DNA of 7,692 nt from Clostridiales bacterium (GCA_012728445.1 JAAYFA010000227.1:1-7692), one strand, 5' to 3'. Numbered from the stretch's first letter, positions 1 to 6,353 are shown. Program-made: numbers and translations. Notes: generated by a model from the sequence alone, not told the origin.

Positions 1-599
1 ACAATATACAAGGGTACGGCAACTATTTTATTACCGTCGGCAAAGCGGGGGCGCCGTCCTGGGCCTTGGTCTTTATCGATTCCAACAACAACCGACCTTA
101 CCCCGCTAAAAACGCAAACGAAACGAATAACGGATATGATTATATTTATCGCAATCAAATTGCCTGGTATTTGGAACAATCACAACAGTTGGAAGAAAAA
201 GTCGGGCATCAATTGGGCGAGTTGGCGTTTTTTCACAATCCGCTGCCGGAGTATAACGAGGTCTGGGGCTATAACGAATGTTTCGGACAAAAGAACGAAT
301 TTATCTGCTGCCCCAAAACCAACTCGGGCATGTTTGCGGCCATGGTGGACAGGGGCGCCATGCGCGGCGTATTTGTCGGCCATGACCATATCAATGATTT
401 TGACGGCAAGCTTTTTGGTATCCGTTTGTGTTACGGTCGCGGTTCCGGTTACGGTGCTTACAGCATGTACGGGTATTTAAAAGGCGCAAGAATTATTGAT
501 TTGGATGCCAACACATCGGATTTTTCTTCCTATATTTGGTTGGAGGATGGCACGACCCATGTGCAAGACAGGAAACATGAGCCGGAGCATAATTTTTGA
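1..599 (+). CDS. Calcineurin-like metallophosphoesterase, C-terminal part (5' truncated by window edge)
   Basis: The frame is open from the left edge (codon boundary at position 3) to a TGA at 597-599, giving 198 visible residues and no start, so the N-terminal half with the first metal-binding motifs lies outside. Visible landmarks are a strand ending in FIDS at about 72-83, an FFHNPLPEY motif whose His codon is 234-236, and GHDHIND at 378-398, followed by the LCYGRGSGYGAY stretch. His in FFHxP and the two His of GHDH are the expected metal ligands of the dinuclear site. The LCYGR-GYG tail resembles the purple-acid-phosphatase/DCR2-like (COG1409) branch of the superfamily. It is likely a phosphomonoesterase or phosphodiesterase; the substrate is unknown. 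Whether it is secreted cannot be judged because the N-terminus is missing. It converges with the sugar-acid operon across a shared terminator and is probably functionally unrelated to it. Confidence 0.85.
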   Translation, partial: NIQGYGNYFITVGKAGAPSWALVFIDSNNNRPYPAKNANETNNGYDYIYRNQIAWYLEQSQQLEEKVGHQLGELAFFHNPLPEYNEVWGYNECFGQKNEFICCPKTNSGMFAAMVDRGAMRGVFVGHDHINDFDGKLFGIRLCYGRGSGYGAYSMYGYLKGARIIDLDANTSDFSSYIWLEDGTTHVQDRKHEPEHNF

Positions 600-626
600 T
601 TGTCAAGTTGATTTTGGTTAGCGTAT

Positions 627-666
627 AAAAGAGGACCCTCTACAAACGATTAGAGAGTCCTTTTTG
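627..666. terminator. Bidirectional intrinsic terminator between convergent genes
   Basis: An 11-bp stem (632-642 with 651-661) encloses an 8-base loop (643-650). On the plus strand it is followed by TTTTT at 661-665; on the minus strand by CTTTTA, from the A run at 627-630. The single plus-strand mismatch (C637 opposite A656) becomes a G-U wobble in minus-strand RNA, so the hairpin is fully paired for transcripts from the minus strand. It lies between the metallophosphoesterase stop (599) and the pdxA2 stop (667-669) and should end both transcripts. Confidence 0.85.
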
Positions 667-1704
667 CTATTTCTGCTGTGCGAAGTTGATAGCGTACTCA
701 ATGGCATTTAACAAGCTTAACTCATTTGCGCTGCCTTTACCCGCCTGGTCAAAAGCGGTTCCGTGGTCAACACTTGTCCTTATGATTGGTAAGCCCAGGG
801 TAATATTAACGCCCGCTACGCTGGTCCACTTTTGCTCTTTGGGGTCATAGACAAAGCCAACGACTTTAAGCGGTATGTGCCCTTGGTCGTGATACATCGC
901 AACGACAATATCGTACCAACCACCGCGTGCTTTTGAAAAAACGGTGTCCGGCGGTACGGGGCCTTCTACATTTAATCCTTTCGCTTTTGCCTCTTCAATG
1001 GCGGGGGTAATTTCTTCTATTTCTTCTCTGCCGAACAAACCGTTCTCACCGCTGTGGGGATTCAGTCCCGCTACGCCTATTTTAGGGTTTTTTATCCCAA
1101 TATCCATACAGGCTTTGTTAGCCAATTCAATAACTTCTAAAACTCTTTTTTGCTTGACCAAATCACAAGCTTCTCTTAGGGATACATGTGTGGACACATG
1201 CACAACTCTCAAGTTCTCATGGCACAACATCATAGTGTATTTGCTTGTATTTGTCTGCTGGGCATATATCTCTGTATGCCCATTAAATTTATGCCCCGCT
1301 AAATTAATCGCTTCTTTATTAATCGCATTTGTTACCGTGGCGTCAACTTCCTTATCCATTGCAATTTGAATGGCTTTGACAACATACTGATAAGAGGCAT
1401 CGCCTGCAATTTTCGACACTCTCCCAAGTTCATAGTCAACGCCTTCCAAAAGATTCATGTGAAGGACATCAATAACCCCATGCACAAACAAACCCTCATC
1501 TGCACAACTGATTGAATTAATTTGGAGGTCTTTCAAATTCAGTATTTCTTTGGCTCTCCCCAAAGCAAGTGCATCACCAACAACGAGAGGCTTGCATTTG
1601 TCATAAATTTCTTTGTGGTTTAGGGCCTTGAGCGTTATCTCGGGGCCAATGCTTGCCGGGTCACCCAGGGTTATGGCTACAATCGGCCGTTCATTTTTTT
1701 GCAC
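667..1704 (-). CDS. pdxA2: PdxA2-type 4-phospho-acid-sugar dehydrogenase (decarboxylating)
   Basis: 345 residues, full length for the PdxA family. Family motifs in order: GDPASIGPE (14-22), NKEAINLAGHKFNGHTE (129-145), STHVS (171-175), GLNPHSGE (213-220), PPDTVF (251-256), YHDQGHIPLK (271-280), GVNITLGLPIIRTSVDHGT (298-316), AGKG (321-324). His173, His217 and His272 match the three metal-ligand histidines of E. coli PdxA. About 11 extra residues between IPLK and GVN, plus GHIP in place of GLP, are what I recall as typical of the PdxA2 branch. PdxA2 oxidises a 4-phosphorylated C4 acid such as D-threonate 4-phosphate with NAD(P), and the product loses CO2 to give dihydroxyacetone phosphate. It is last in the operon with the DUF1537 kinase, which argues against a vitamin B6 role. 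The start is GTG at 1704, with GGAG nine bases upstream. It is probably cytoplasmic. Sugar-acid stereochemistry is not decided by sequence. Confidence 0.92.
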   Translation of the reverse strand: MQKNERPIVAITLGDPASIGPEITLKALNHKEIYDKCKPLVVGDALALGRAKEILNLKDLQINSISCADEGLFVHGVIDVLHMNLLEGVDYELGRVSKIAGDASYQYVVKAIQIAMDKEVDATVTNAINKEAINLAGHKFNGHTEIYAQQTNTSKYTMMLCHENLRVVHVSTHVSLREACDLVKQKRVLEVIELANKACMDIGIKNPKIGVAGLNPHSGENGLFGREEIEEITPAIEEAKAKGLNVEGPVPPDTVFSKARGGWYDIVVAMYHDQGHIPLKVVGFVYDPKEQKWTSVAGVNITLGLPIIRTSVDHGTAFDQAGKGSANELSLLNAIEYAINFAQQK

Positions 1705-1730
1705 TTCGGTTCACTCCAATCCTGTTAGTT

Positions 1731-2618
1731 CTATTCCAATGAAGCGTTATCGTCAAGGACTCCCTGCAACATATTGATGCCTTCATCGGAAATCAGATCA
1801 AAAGGTTTTCTGCAGTTTCCCACCGGGTAACCCAGTAGCTGAACCGCTTTTTTAATCACCGTGTTCGGATTACCATGCTTAAAACACGCTCTTAAAGGGT
1901 AGACTTTATATTGAAGTTCTTTTGCTCGATCAAGATCATTTTTTACATAACTTTCATATATGCCGGCGATCGTTTTTGGGAAGACATTGGCACATCCGGA
2001 TACGGACCCCGCACCGCCCGCTAAAAGATTCCATAATATCAAGGCATCATTGCCCGATAAGACAGCAAAGTCTCTGTCTTTTGTTGCGTCTATATAACCA
2101 AGCATGGTGTTAAAGTCACCGCTACTGTCCTTGACGCCAATAATATTTTCGATTCGTGACAATTTTTCTACCGTTGCCGCTTCTAAATGATTGCCTGTTC
2201 TTGCCGGTATATTGTATAAAACTATCGGCAGGCTTACTGCACGCGCAACTGTTTTATAGTGCTCATACAGCTCCTGCTGTGAAGCCTTCGCAAAAGATGG
2301 CGTAATAATGGACAATGCGTCGACGCCGACGTGCTCTGCAAACAAGGACATTTCTACCGTATCCTTCGTACTAATACATCCTGTCCCCGCATAAACCGGG
2401 ACTCTGCCATTCACTTCATCAACGACGATTTTTAGTATTGCCTTTTTTTCGTCACGGCTTAATATGTAGCCTTCTCCATTCGTCCCTGCCGGGAATATGC
2501 CGTGAACGCCGGCTTTAATAAGTCTGTTTACTTGGTTTCTTAATTCGGTTTCATTAACACTTTCATCTTCATGCAGTGGCGTTAGAATCGGTACTATTAT
2601 TCCTTTTACTCTAAACAT
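1731..2618 (-). CDS. DapA/NanA-family (class I) aldolase or lyase, substrate unknown
   Basis: 295 residues, the usual length for the dihydrodipicolinate synthase/N-acetylneuraminate lyase family, a TIM barrel using a Schiff-base lysine. The Schiff-base Lys163 sits in GVKDSSG (161-167), the catalytic Tyr135 in YNIPARTG (135-142), and the carboxylate-binding loop is AGTNGEG (44-50). Arg140 matches the Arg138 of E. coli DapA. Two differences stand out: the loop reads GTNGE instead of GTTGE, and the Tyr107 of the DapA proton relay aligns with Phe109 (in ITPSFAKAS). That makes lysine synthesis unlikely and favours a catabolic pyruvate-yielding aldolase (2-keto-3-deoxy-acid type) or a dehydratase. 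The ATG at 2618 has GGGAG six bases upstream. It sits between the iron alcohol dehydrogenase (15-base gap) and pdxA2 (26-base gap), so it is co-expressed with the acid-sugar kinase. The family call is sure; the reaction is not. Confidence 0.9.
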   Translation of the reverse strand: MFRVKGIIVPILTPLHEDESVNETELRNQVNRLIKAGVHGIFPAGTNGEGYILSRDEKKAILKIVVDEVNGRVPVYAGTGCISTKDTVEMSLFAEHVGVDALSIITPSFAKASQQELYEHYKTVARAVSLPIVLYNIPARTGNHLEAATVEKLSRIENIIGVKDSSGDFNTMLGYIDATKDRDFAVLSGNDALILWNLLAGGAGSVSGCANVFPKTIAGIYESYVKNDLDRAKELQYKVYPLRACFKHGNPNTVIKKAVQLLGYPVGNCRKPFDLISDEGINMLQGVLDDNASLE

Positions 2619-2633
2619 TTTTTTCTCCCTTTT

Positions 2634-3776
2634 TTATAAAATAGCTTGATATATTTTTTTAGCGTCTTCGGGGCTAACAATTCTCTTATTGTTTTTTAGC
2701 AATCTTTCTACTTTCATCCCTGACTGCACTAACTGATCAATATCGTCCACTTCTATGTGGAGTTCACGTAAGGTCTTAGGTATTGCCAGGTTTGATATGA
2801 TTTCTTCAATACGCATGAGCACGATGTTCGACTTTTCTTCGATCCTCTTTGCGCCCGATAAGTTCAGCATATCATAACACTCAACCAGCTCTTTTTGACA
2901 TGCACGTTCATTAAAGCGCATAACAGGCATCAACATCATTCCATTTGCTATGCCGTGGGGGATTTTATATTTACCGCCTAGGGGATAAGACAGTGCGTGT
3001 ACCGCTGTGGTTCCCGAAGATGTAATGGCAATGCCGGCATAAAAGGCAGCCAAAAGCATATTGTTTTTCTCGTCTATCGAATCTTTATCCGAACAAGCCT
3101 TTTCGATATTATGGACGATCAGTTTTAGGGACTCGGCTGCAAACAAATTACTAAACGGGTTTGCTAACTTTGATGTATAGCATTCAATCGCATGGGTGAG
3201 TGCGTCGATCCCTGTAGATGCAGCGATTTCAAGCGGCAAATCTCGAATCAAATCTCCATCTAAAATAACGAAGTCCGGTATCATTTCCGGGTTCACAATC
3301 CCTACTTTCAGCTCTTTTTCAGGCACCAGCACAATGCTGTTAGGCGTTGCCTCTGAGCCTGTTCCGGCTGTTGTGGGGATCATCATTAAGCCGATTGTCC
3401 TTTTGCCCAAAAGTGGCGACTCCAGCAAATCCCTTACCGAGTGCTCGCTTCCGACTAAAATGGACGTTAGTTTTGCTAAGTCCATTACACTGCCACCACC
3501 GACTGCTAGGATAGCATCAAAATCTTTGCGGTTAAAATCGTCTATAATCTGTTGGGATTCGTCACAAGTGGGCTCTTTCGTCGCCGTTTCAATGATTTCA
3601 TATTGAACATCACAGCAGTTCAACTGTTCAATAACCTTGTCGACTATTCCGGACTTTATGATTCCACCGTCCGAAAATACGGCGACGTTTTTATATTTGC
3701 CTTGAACGGCTGTTCCGAGTTCTTTCAAAGATCCGGCTCCGCTAACGATGTTGCGGGGTAGTTTTAAACTATACAT
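2634..3776 (-). CDS. Iron-containing (group III) alcohol dehydrogenase
   Basis: 380 residues from the ATG at 3776, standard for the family. An N-terminal nucleotide-binding domain carries GGGS (93-96), followed by TTAGTGSE (135-142). The C-terminal metal domain carries the ligands Asp191 and His195 (GIDALTHAIE), His260 (AVHALSYPLGG) and His274 (IPHG), the same four as in FucO-type enzymes. It should interconvert an aldehyde or ketone and an alcohol with NAD(P). The metal is usually Fe2+, sometimes Zn2+. An in-frame TTG six codons upstream (3794) is rejected because the Shine-Dalgarno lies inside that extension. The kinase stop is 19 bases upstream and the aldolase starts 15 bases downstream, so it is inside the acid-sugar operon. 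It may oxidise a sugar alcohol or hydroxy acid feeding the kinase, or reduce an aldehyde released by the aldolase; sequence does not decide. Confidence 0.93.
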   Translation of the reverse strand: MYSLKLPRNIVSGAGSLKELGTAVQGKYKNVAVFSDGGIIKSGIVDKVIEQLNCCDVQYEIIETATKEPTCDESQQIIDDFNRKDFDAILAVGGGSVMDLAKLTSILVGSEHSVRDLLESPLLGKRTIGLMMIPTTAGTGSEATPNSIVLVPEKELKVGIVNPEMIPDFVILDGDLIRDLPLEIAASTGIDALTHAIECYTSKLANPFSNLFAAESLKLIVHNIEKACSDKDSIDEKNNMLLAAFYAGIAITSSGTTAVHALSYPLGGKYKIPHGIANGMMLMPVMRFNERACQKELVECYDMLNLSGAKRIEEKSNIVLMRIEEIISNLAIPKTLRELHIEVDDIDQLVQSGMKVERLLKNNKRIVSPEDAKKIYQAIL

Positions 3777-3783
3777 ATGGATA

Positions 3784-3789
3784 CTCCTT
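3784..3789 (-). promoter_or_regulatory. Ribosome binding site that fixes the alcohol dehydrogenase start
   Basis: AAGGAG on the minus strand, seven bases before the ATG at 3776-3774. It lies inside the longer reading frame that opens with TTG at 3794, so the ATG is the real start and the six-residue extension should be dropped. Confidence 0.85.
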
Positions 3790-3795
3790 TTCAAT

Positions 3796-5052
3796 TCAAA
3801 TCATCTTTTCTATCTTTTTAACCAAAACCGGAATCAAGTTTTCATTCCCAAATCCACCGGACTTTGATAGGACCCAAACCATCTTTTCGCCTAGCTTCAC
3901 TCGCGATAAGACGGTGCCCGGTTCCAACTCGCACACCAATTCTATTTCGCTGCATTTCGTCGCCCTAAAAAACTGGGCCAAAGTATCTCCGCCGATGACC
4001 ATAACAACGCCGGTCCACTGCTCATCTATCAACTCTTTTGTGATTCGGCTTAAACCTTTTGCAATCATTTTCCCGGCCTGAGTTAATTCAATGCCCATTT
4101 TTTTGCTATACGAGGCGTACACTTCAGGGTTTGATATGCCCGTATCAATCATGACGACCTTATTATTTTTAAGCTCCTCTTTAAAGGACGCAATCCATTG
4201 CTGCCCCTCACCGCTATCCGGGTAATCCGCTTCTAATATTTGCTGCGGTTCCAAAGAAACTCTCTTATACCCGATTTTTTCCGCATATTCCACCTGTTTT
4301 CTCGTAACAGGATGAATGCTTCCGCACACAACAAGCAAAGGGTTATTTAACTGAGGCACCGTTACACTACCTTTAGATAGGGTTATAACTTCCGGCAATA
4401 CAGACGCAAACCCCGCACAACCCGCCATTACATGCAGTTGATTTTTTTCTTTTAAATGCTTCGCAATCGTGAGAATATCTTGATCGTTTTCAGCATCGAA
4501 CACGCCTATGGTATTATCTTTAAAGTCGGTATCATAATGATTGGATTTTGATAACGCTGCAACTTGTACATCACATCCGGAAAACAAATCCTTTACACGC
4601 GATGATAATACGGGGTCATATAAATCTTTTCCAAACACCGTGTCACTAATCGGGATATTCTCGGCATAGTGAATCCCGCCACGCGTAACGCGGTCCATTT
4701 TAGGCAAGGCCGGTATAAACGGTAAAAACTTTATTCCGCCGGCATGAATAGCGGCTGATAACTCACTGCCAATATTTCCTCTTAGTACCGAATCGGTTTT
4801 TTTGTAAATATAGGGTATCCCGGCTTCTACCGCTTTTGCTACAATCTTATATACAGTTTCATAAGCCTTTTCCTTAGACAAGTGTCTTGTTTCTAAGTTC
4901 ACCACCAAGACTTCGGCATCTTCTTTTTCAAAGTCAATGTCATCTGTCTCTGAACCTACAAATATCCTTGTCTTCGCTTGGTACTTTACAAATTGTATGC
5001 CCGTATCGAGGGCACCGGTAAAATCATCGGATAAAATCAATAGCTTTACCAT
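3796..5052 (-). CDS. Four-carbon acid sugar kinase (DUF1537, OtnK/DtnK family)
   Basis: 418 residues, full length for the two-domain family. The N-terminal substrate-binding domain has DDFTGALDTG (9-18), KKTDSVLRGNIGSEL (84-98) and the PALPKMDRVTRGG stretch (114-126). The C-terminal nucleotide-binding domain has VIGGDTL (352-358), ELEPGTV (375-381) and KSGGFG (397-402). Members phosphorylate C4 sugar acids (D-threonate, D- or L-erythronate, L-threonate or 3-oxo-tetronates) at O4 with ATP. With a PdxA2 partner in the operon, D-threonate or a stereoisomer is the best guess, since clusters for the 3-oxo acids usually carry a class II aldolase (OtnC) and an isomerase instead, and neither is seen here. 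The start is ATG at 5052 after AGGAGA. It is the first catabolic gene, 32 bases downstream of the GNAT gene, and no separate promoter was recognised. The exact substrate is unproven, so no gene symbol is given. Confidence 0.93.
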   Translation of the reverse strand: MVKLLILSDDFTGALDTGIQFVKYQAKTRIFVGSETDDIDFEKEDAEVLVVNLETRHLSKEKAYETVYKIVAKAVEAGIPYIYKKTDSVLRGNIGSELSAAIHAGGIKFLPFIPALPKMDRVTRGGIHYAENIPISDTVFGKDLYDPVLSSRVKDLFSGCDVQVAALSKSNHYDTDFKDNTIGVFDAENDQDILTIAKHLKEKNQLHVMAGCAGFASVLPEVITLSKGSVTVPQLNNPLLVVCGSIHPVTRKQVEYAEKIGYKRVSLEPQQILEADYPDSGEGQQWIASFKEELKNNKVVMIDTGISNPEVYASYSKKMGIELTQAGKMIAKGLSRITKELIDEQWTGVVMVIGGDTLAQFFRATKCSEIELVCELEPGTVLSRVKLGEKMVWVLSKSGGFGNENLIPVLVKKIEKMI

Positions 5053-5084
5053 AGTCTCTCCTAACTAGTTGTTATCTTCTGATG

Positions 5085-5642
5085 CTAATTAAGCTTTATC
5101 CCCATCGCCACATCGCCGAATCCTTTTTCAAGTTCCGTAAACCCATATTTTTTATAAAAGTTGATGCCAAGTTCGTTACTTCCACCAACGGTGAGCATTA
5201 GCCCGCCAATCCCTTTAGCCGCCAGATGTGTCTTCAACGTGTCCACCAGTTTGCTACCAAGGCCTTTGCGCTGGTAGCTTTCTAATATGTCGATATGCAG
5301 GTGAGCAGGGTATTCCGCCGCGTATTTGGCGTGCAGGCGGTAGGAGGCAAGCGATGCTTTCCATTTGAAATAACCGAGTGCTTTGACCTTCGGCAAAAAG
5401 ATTTCGTTAAAGCGCTTCTGATACTCCGCATAGTTTTCGGCACAATAGATGTAACCGGCCACTTCGTCATTTTCGTTCACCGCTACAAAGCAGTTTTCCG
5501 GCTCACATTCAATATAATAATCGCAATAGGTGTATAGGATAAAATTTTGTTGCCTTTTTGATTTCGGGTTATCGGCATTCACCAGGCATAAATTGCGGAC
5601 ACTGTCGCGGTCCTTTTGCTGAAAACTTCTGATTGTTTCCAT
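5085..5642 (-). CDS. GNAT-family N-acetyltransferase
   Basis: 185 residues from the ATG at 5642. The acetyl-CoA-binding motif A is clear: HLHIDIL (114-120) followed by QRKGLG (124-129), then a helix and LMLTV (148-152). The C-terminal NFYKKYGF (161-168) is the usual motif B end of the fold. The acceptor is unknown: GNAT enzymes modify amines on small molecules, antibiotics, peptides or proteins. An upstream in-frame GTG at 5699 would add 19 residues rich in Met, but AGGAG lies seven bases before the ATG at 5642, so the shorter protein is chosen. Same strand as the sugar-acid operon and 32 bases upstream of the kinase with no visible terminator, so it could be co-transcribed, though a metabolic link is not evident. 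Its GC content looks higher than that of the kinase gene. Confidence 0.88.
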   Translation of the reverse strand: METIRSFQQKDRDSVRNLCLVNADNPKSKRQQNFILYTYCDYYIECEPENCFVAVNENDEVAGYIYCAENYAEYQKRFNEIFLPKVKALGYFKWKASLASYRLHAKYAAEYPAHLHIDILESYQRKGLGSKLVDTLKTHLAAKGIGGLMLTVGGSNELGINFYKKYGFTELEKGFGDVAMGIKLN

Positions 5643-5649
5643 CGTCATT

Positions 5650-5655
5650 CTCCTC
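5650..5655 (-). promoter_or_regulatory. Ribosome binding site that fixes the GNAT start
   Basis: GAGGAG on the minus strand with seven bases to the ATG at 5642-5640. Another in-frame ATG at 5648-5646 is only one base from it, and the GTG at 5699 has no comparable site, so 5642 is the best start. Confidence 0.7.
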
Positions 5656-5706
5656 ATATTTGAAAATTGTACAATGCTCATAGATGAATCCTGTCGCACC
5701 CCAACC

Positions 5707-5746
5707 GTTTCTCTATCGCTTCTCCGCTGTTTTTCTATTGCTTCTC
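5707..5746. repeat. Imperfect 18-bp tandem direct repeat, period 22
   Basis: Two copies, 5707-5724 and 5729-5746, read GTTTYTCTATYGCTTCTC on the plus strand and differ at two positions, both C to T. They are separated by four bases. The second copy runs into the DUF2284 stop codon (5745-5747), and both lie in the 102-base gap before the GNAT gene. The 22-base spacing is about two helical turns, compatible with a regulator binding site, but a small local duplication is equally possible. No hairpin or T-tract is formed, so it is not a terminator. Confidence 0.6.
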
Positions 5747-6290
5747 AATCCATGTCTATCAAATAACAGCTCGTAAATGTAATCGACTGCGGTCCGTTGT
5801 TGTAGGGGACACCCGACGAGGTGCAAACGTTGCTTACAAAAAGACCGTACGCTTCCATGGACGGCATTACAAGGTCGGGGAAACGGCAAGGTGCATCGGG
5901 GTAGGTGCATGTGGTGCAAACCGTGCAAGGCCCGCTGCCCATCGGCAGGATGTTGGGGGTTCGTTTGCGTAAAAAGGCGGTAAAGTTTTTAAAGGTTTCG
6001 TTGTGCTTTGCCCCGGCTGCTTGTATCGAGTCCCAGTCAAAGTCATCCTCCAACCGGCCTATCGTCTGGACGATAATGCCGGAAGAGTACAAGGAAGCTT
6101 TTTTTGCCGCATCTACAATGCTGCCGCAACCCGGCGGACACGCCCAGTTTTTGGCGTAATTATGGCAGCGGTCTGCGGCGCACATATCGCGAACCTCCGG
6201 CATAAACTCAAGAGCCTCGCAATTAAGCTCGCCTGCCTGCGAAAATCCGGCGGCTAAGGCTTCTTCTATTAATGCTTTTATATCTATCAT
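5745..6290 (-). CDS. DUF2284 predicted metal-binding protein
   Basis: 181 residues, close to the usual size of this family (COG5423-like), whose biochemical role is not established. It has eleven cysteines in two main groups: Cys37, Cys42, Cys51 and Cys55 (CAADRC, then NWACPPGCGS), and Cys122, Cys125, Cys128 and Cys135 (GPCTVCTTC, then DAPC), with others at 24, 156 and 175. The CxxCxxC spacing of the second group followed by another Cys looks like an iron-sulfur or zinc site. No signal peptide or membrane segment is seen, so it should be cytoplasmic. The start is ATG at 6290 with AAAGGGG eight bases upstream. It has its own promoter and operator-like palindrome and is transcribed away from the yjbR-like gene. 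The product name is sure as a family; the function is unknown. Confidence 0.88.
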   Translation of the reverse strand: MIDIKALIEEALAAGFSQAGELNCEALEFMPEVRDMCAADRCHNYAKNWACPPGCGSIVDAAKKASLYSSGIIVQTIGRLEDDFDWDSIQAAGAKHNETFKNFTAFLRKRTPNILPMGSGPCTVCTTCTYPDAPCRFPDLVMPSMEAYGLFVSNVCTSSGVPYNNGPQSITFTSCYLIDMD

Positions 6291-6302
6291 TTAATTTGCC
6301 CC

Positions 6303-6325
6303 TTTACCAGTTTTGTACCGGTAAA
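6303..6325. promoter_or_regulatory. Palindromic operator candidate for the DUF2284 gene
   Basis: A 23-bp imperfect palindrome with arms TTTACC (6303-6308) and GGTAAA (6320-6325); eight of eleven base pairs match. It begins at the last base of the -10 box, covers the expected start of transcription (near 6318) and ends at the Shine-Dalgarno, the classic place for a repressor. A further ACCGGT at 6340-6345, inside the -35/-10 spacer, repeats the core ACCGGT of 6317-6322 with a 23-base offset. The regulator is not in the window. Confidence 0.55.
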
Positions 6326-6353
6326 TTATACATGAATTAACCGGTGGGTTCAA
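6325..6353 (-). promoter_or_regulatory. Sigma-A-type promoter of the DUF2284 gene
   Basis: On the minus strand a TTGAAC -35 box (6353-6348) is followed by exactly 17 bases and a perfect TATAAT -10 box (6330-6325). A start near 6318 gives a leader of about 28 bases before the ATG at 6290. Confidence 0.75.

Noticed and set aside
944..1369. Long open frame on the plus strand opposite pdxA2
   Set aside because: It is antisense to a gene with complete PdxA motifs, has no family signature and no convincing ribosome binding site.
1731..2618. Annotation as lysine-pathway DapA or sialic acid lyase NanA
   Set aside because: Catabolic operon context and the loss of the second relay tyrosine argue against DapA, and no sialic acid genes are nearby.
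3196..3606. Plus-strand open frame opposite the alcohol dehydrogenase
   Set aside because: Serine- and proline-rich shadow translation of a well-supported gene; no domain recognised.
5063..5070. AACTAGTT palindrome before the kinase gene
   Set aside because: Eight bases only, in an AT-rich spacer; expected by chance.
5295..5537. Plus- and minus-strand overlapping frames inside the GNAT gene
   Set aside because: The GNAT frame contains the acetyl-CoA motif and a clear ribosome binding site; the others are shadows.
5666..5675. Perfect 10-bp palindrome ATTGTACAAT, containing TACAAT as a possible -10 box for the GNAT gene
   Set aside because: No -35 box at 16-18 bases was found, and a 10-bp palindrome alone is weak evidence, so it was not listed as a promoter.
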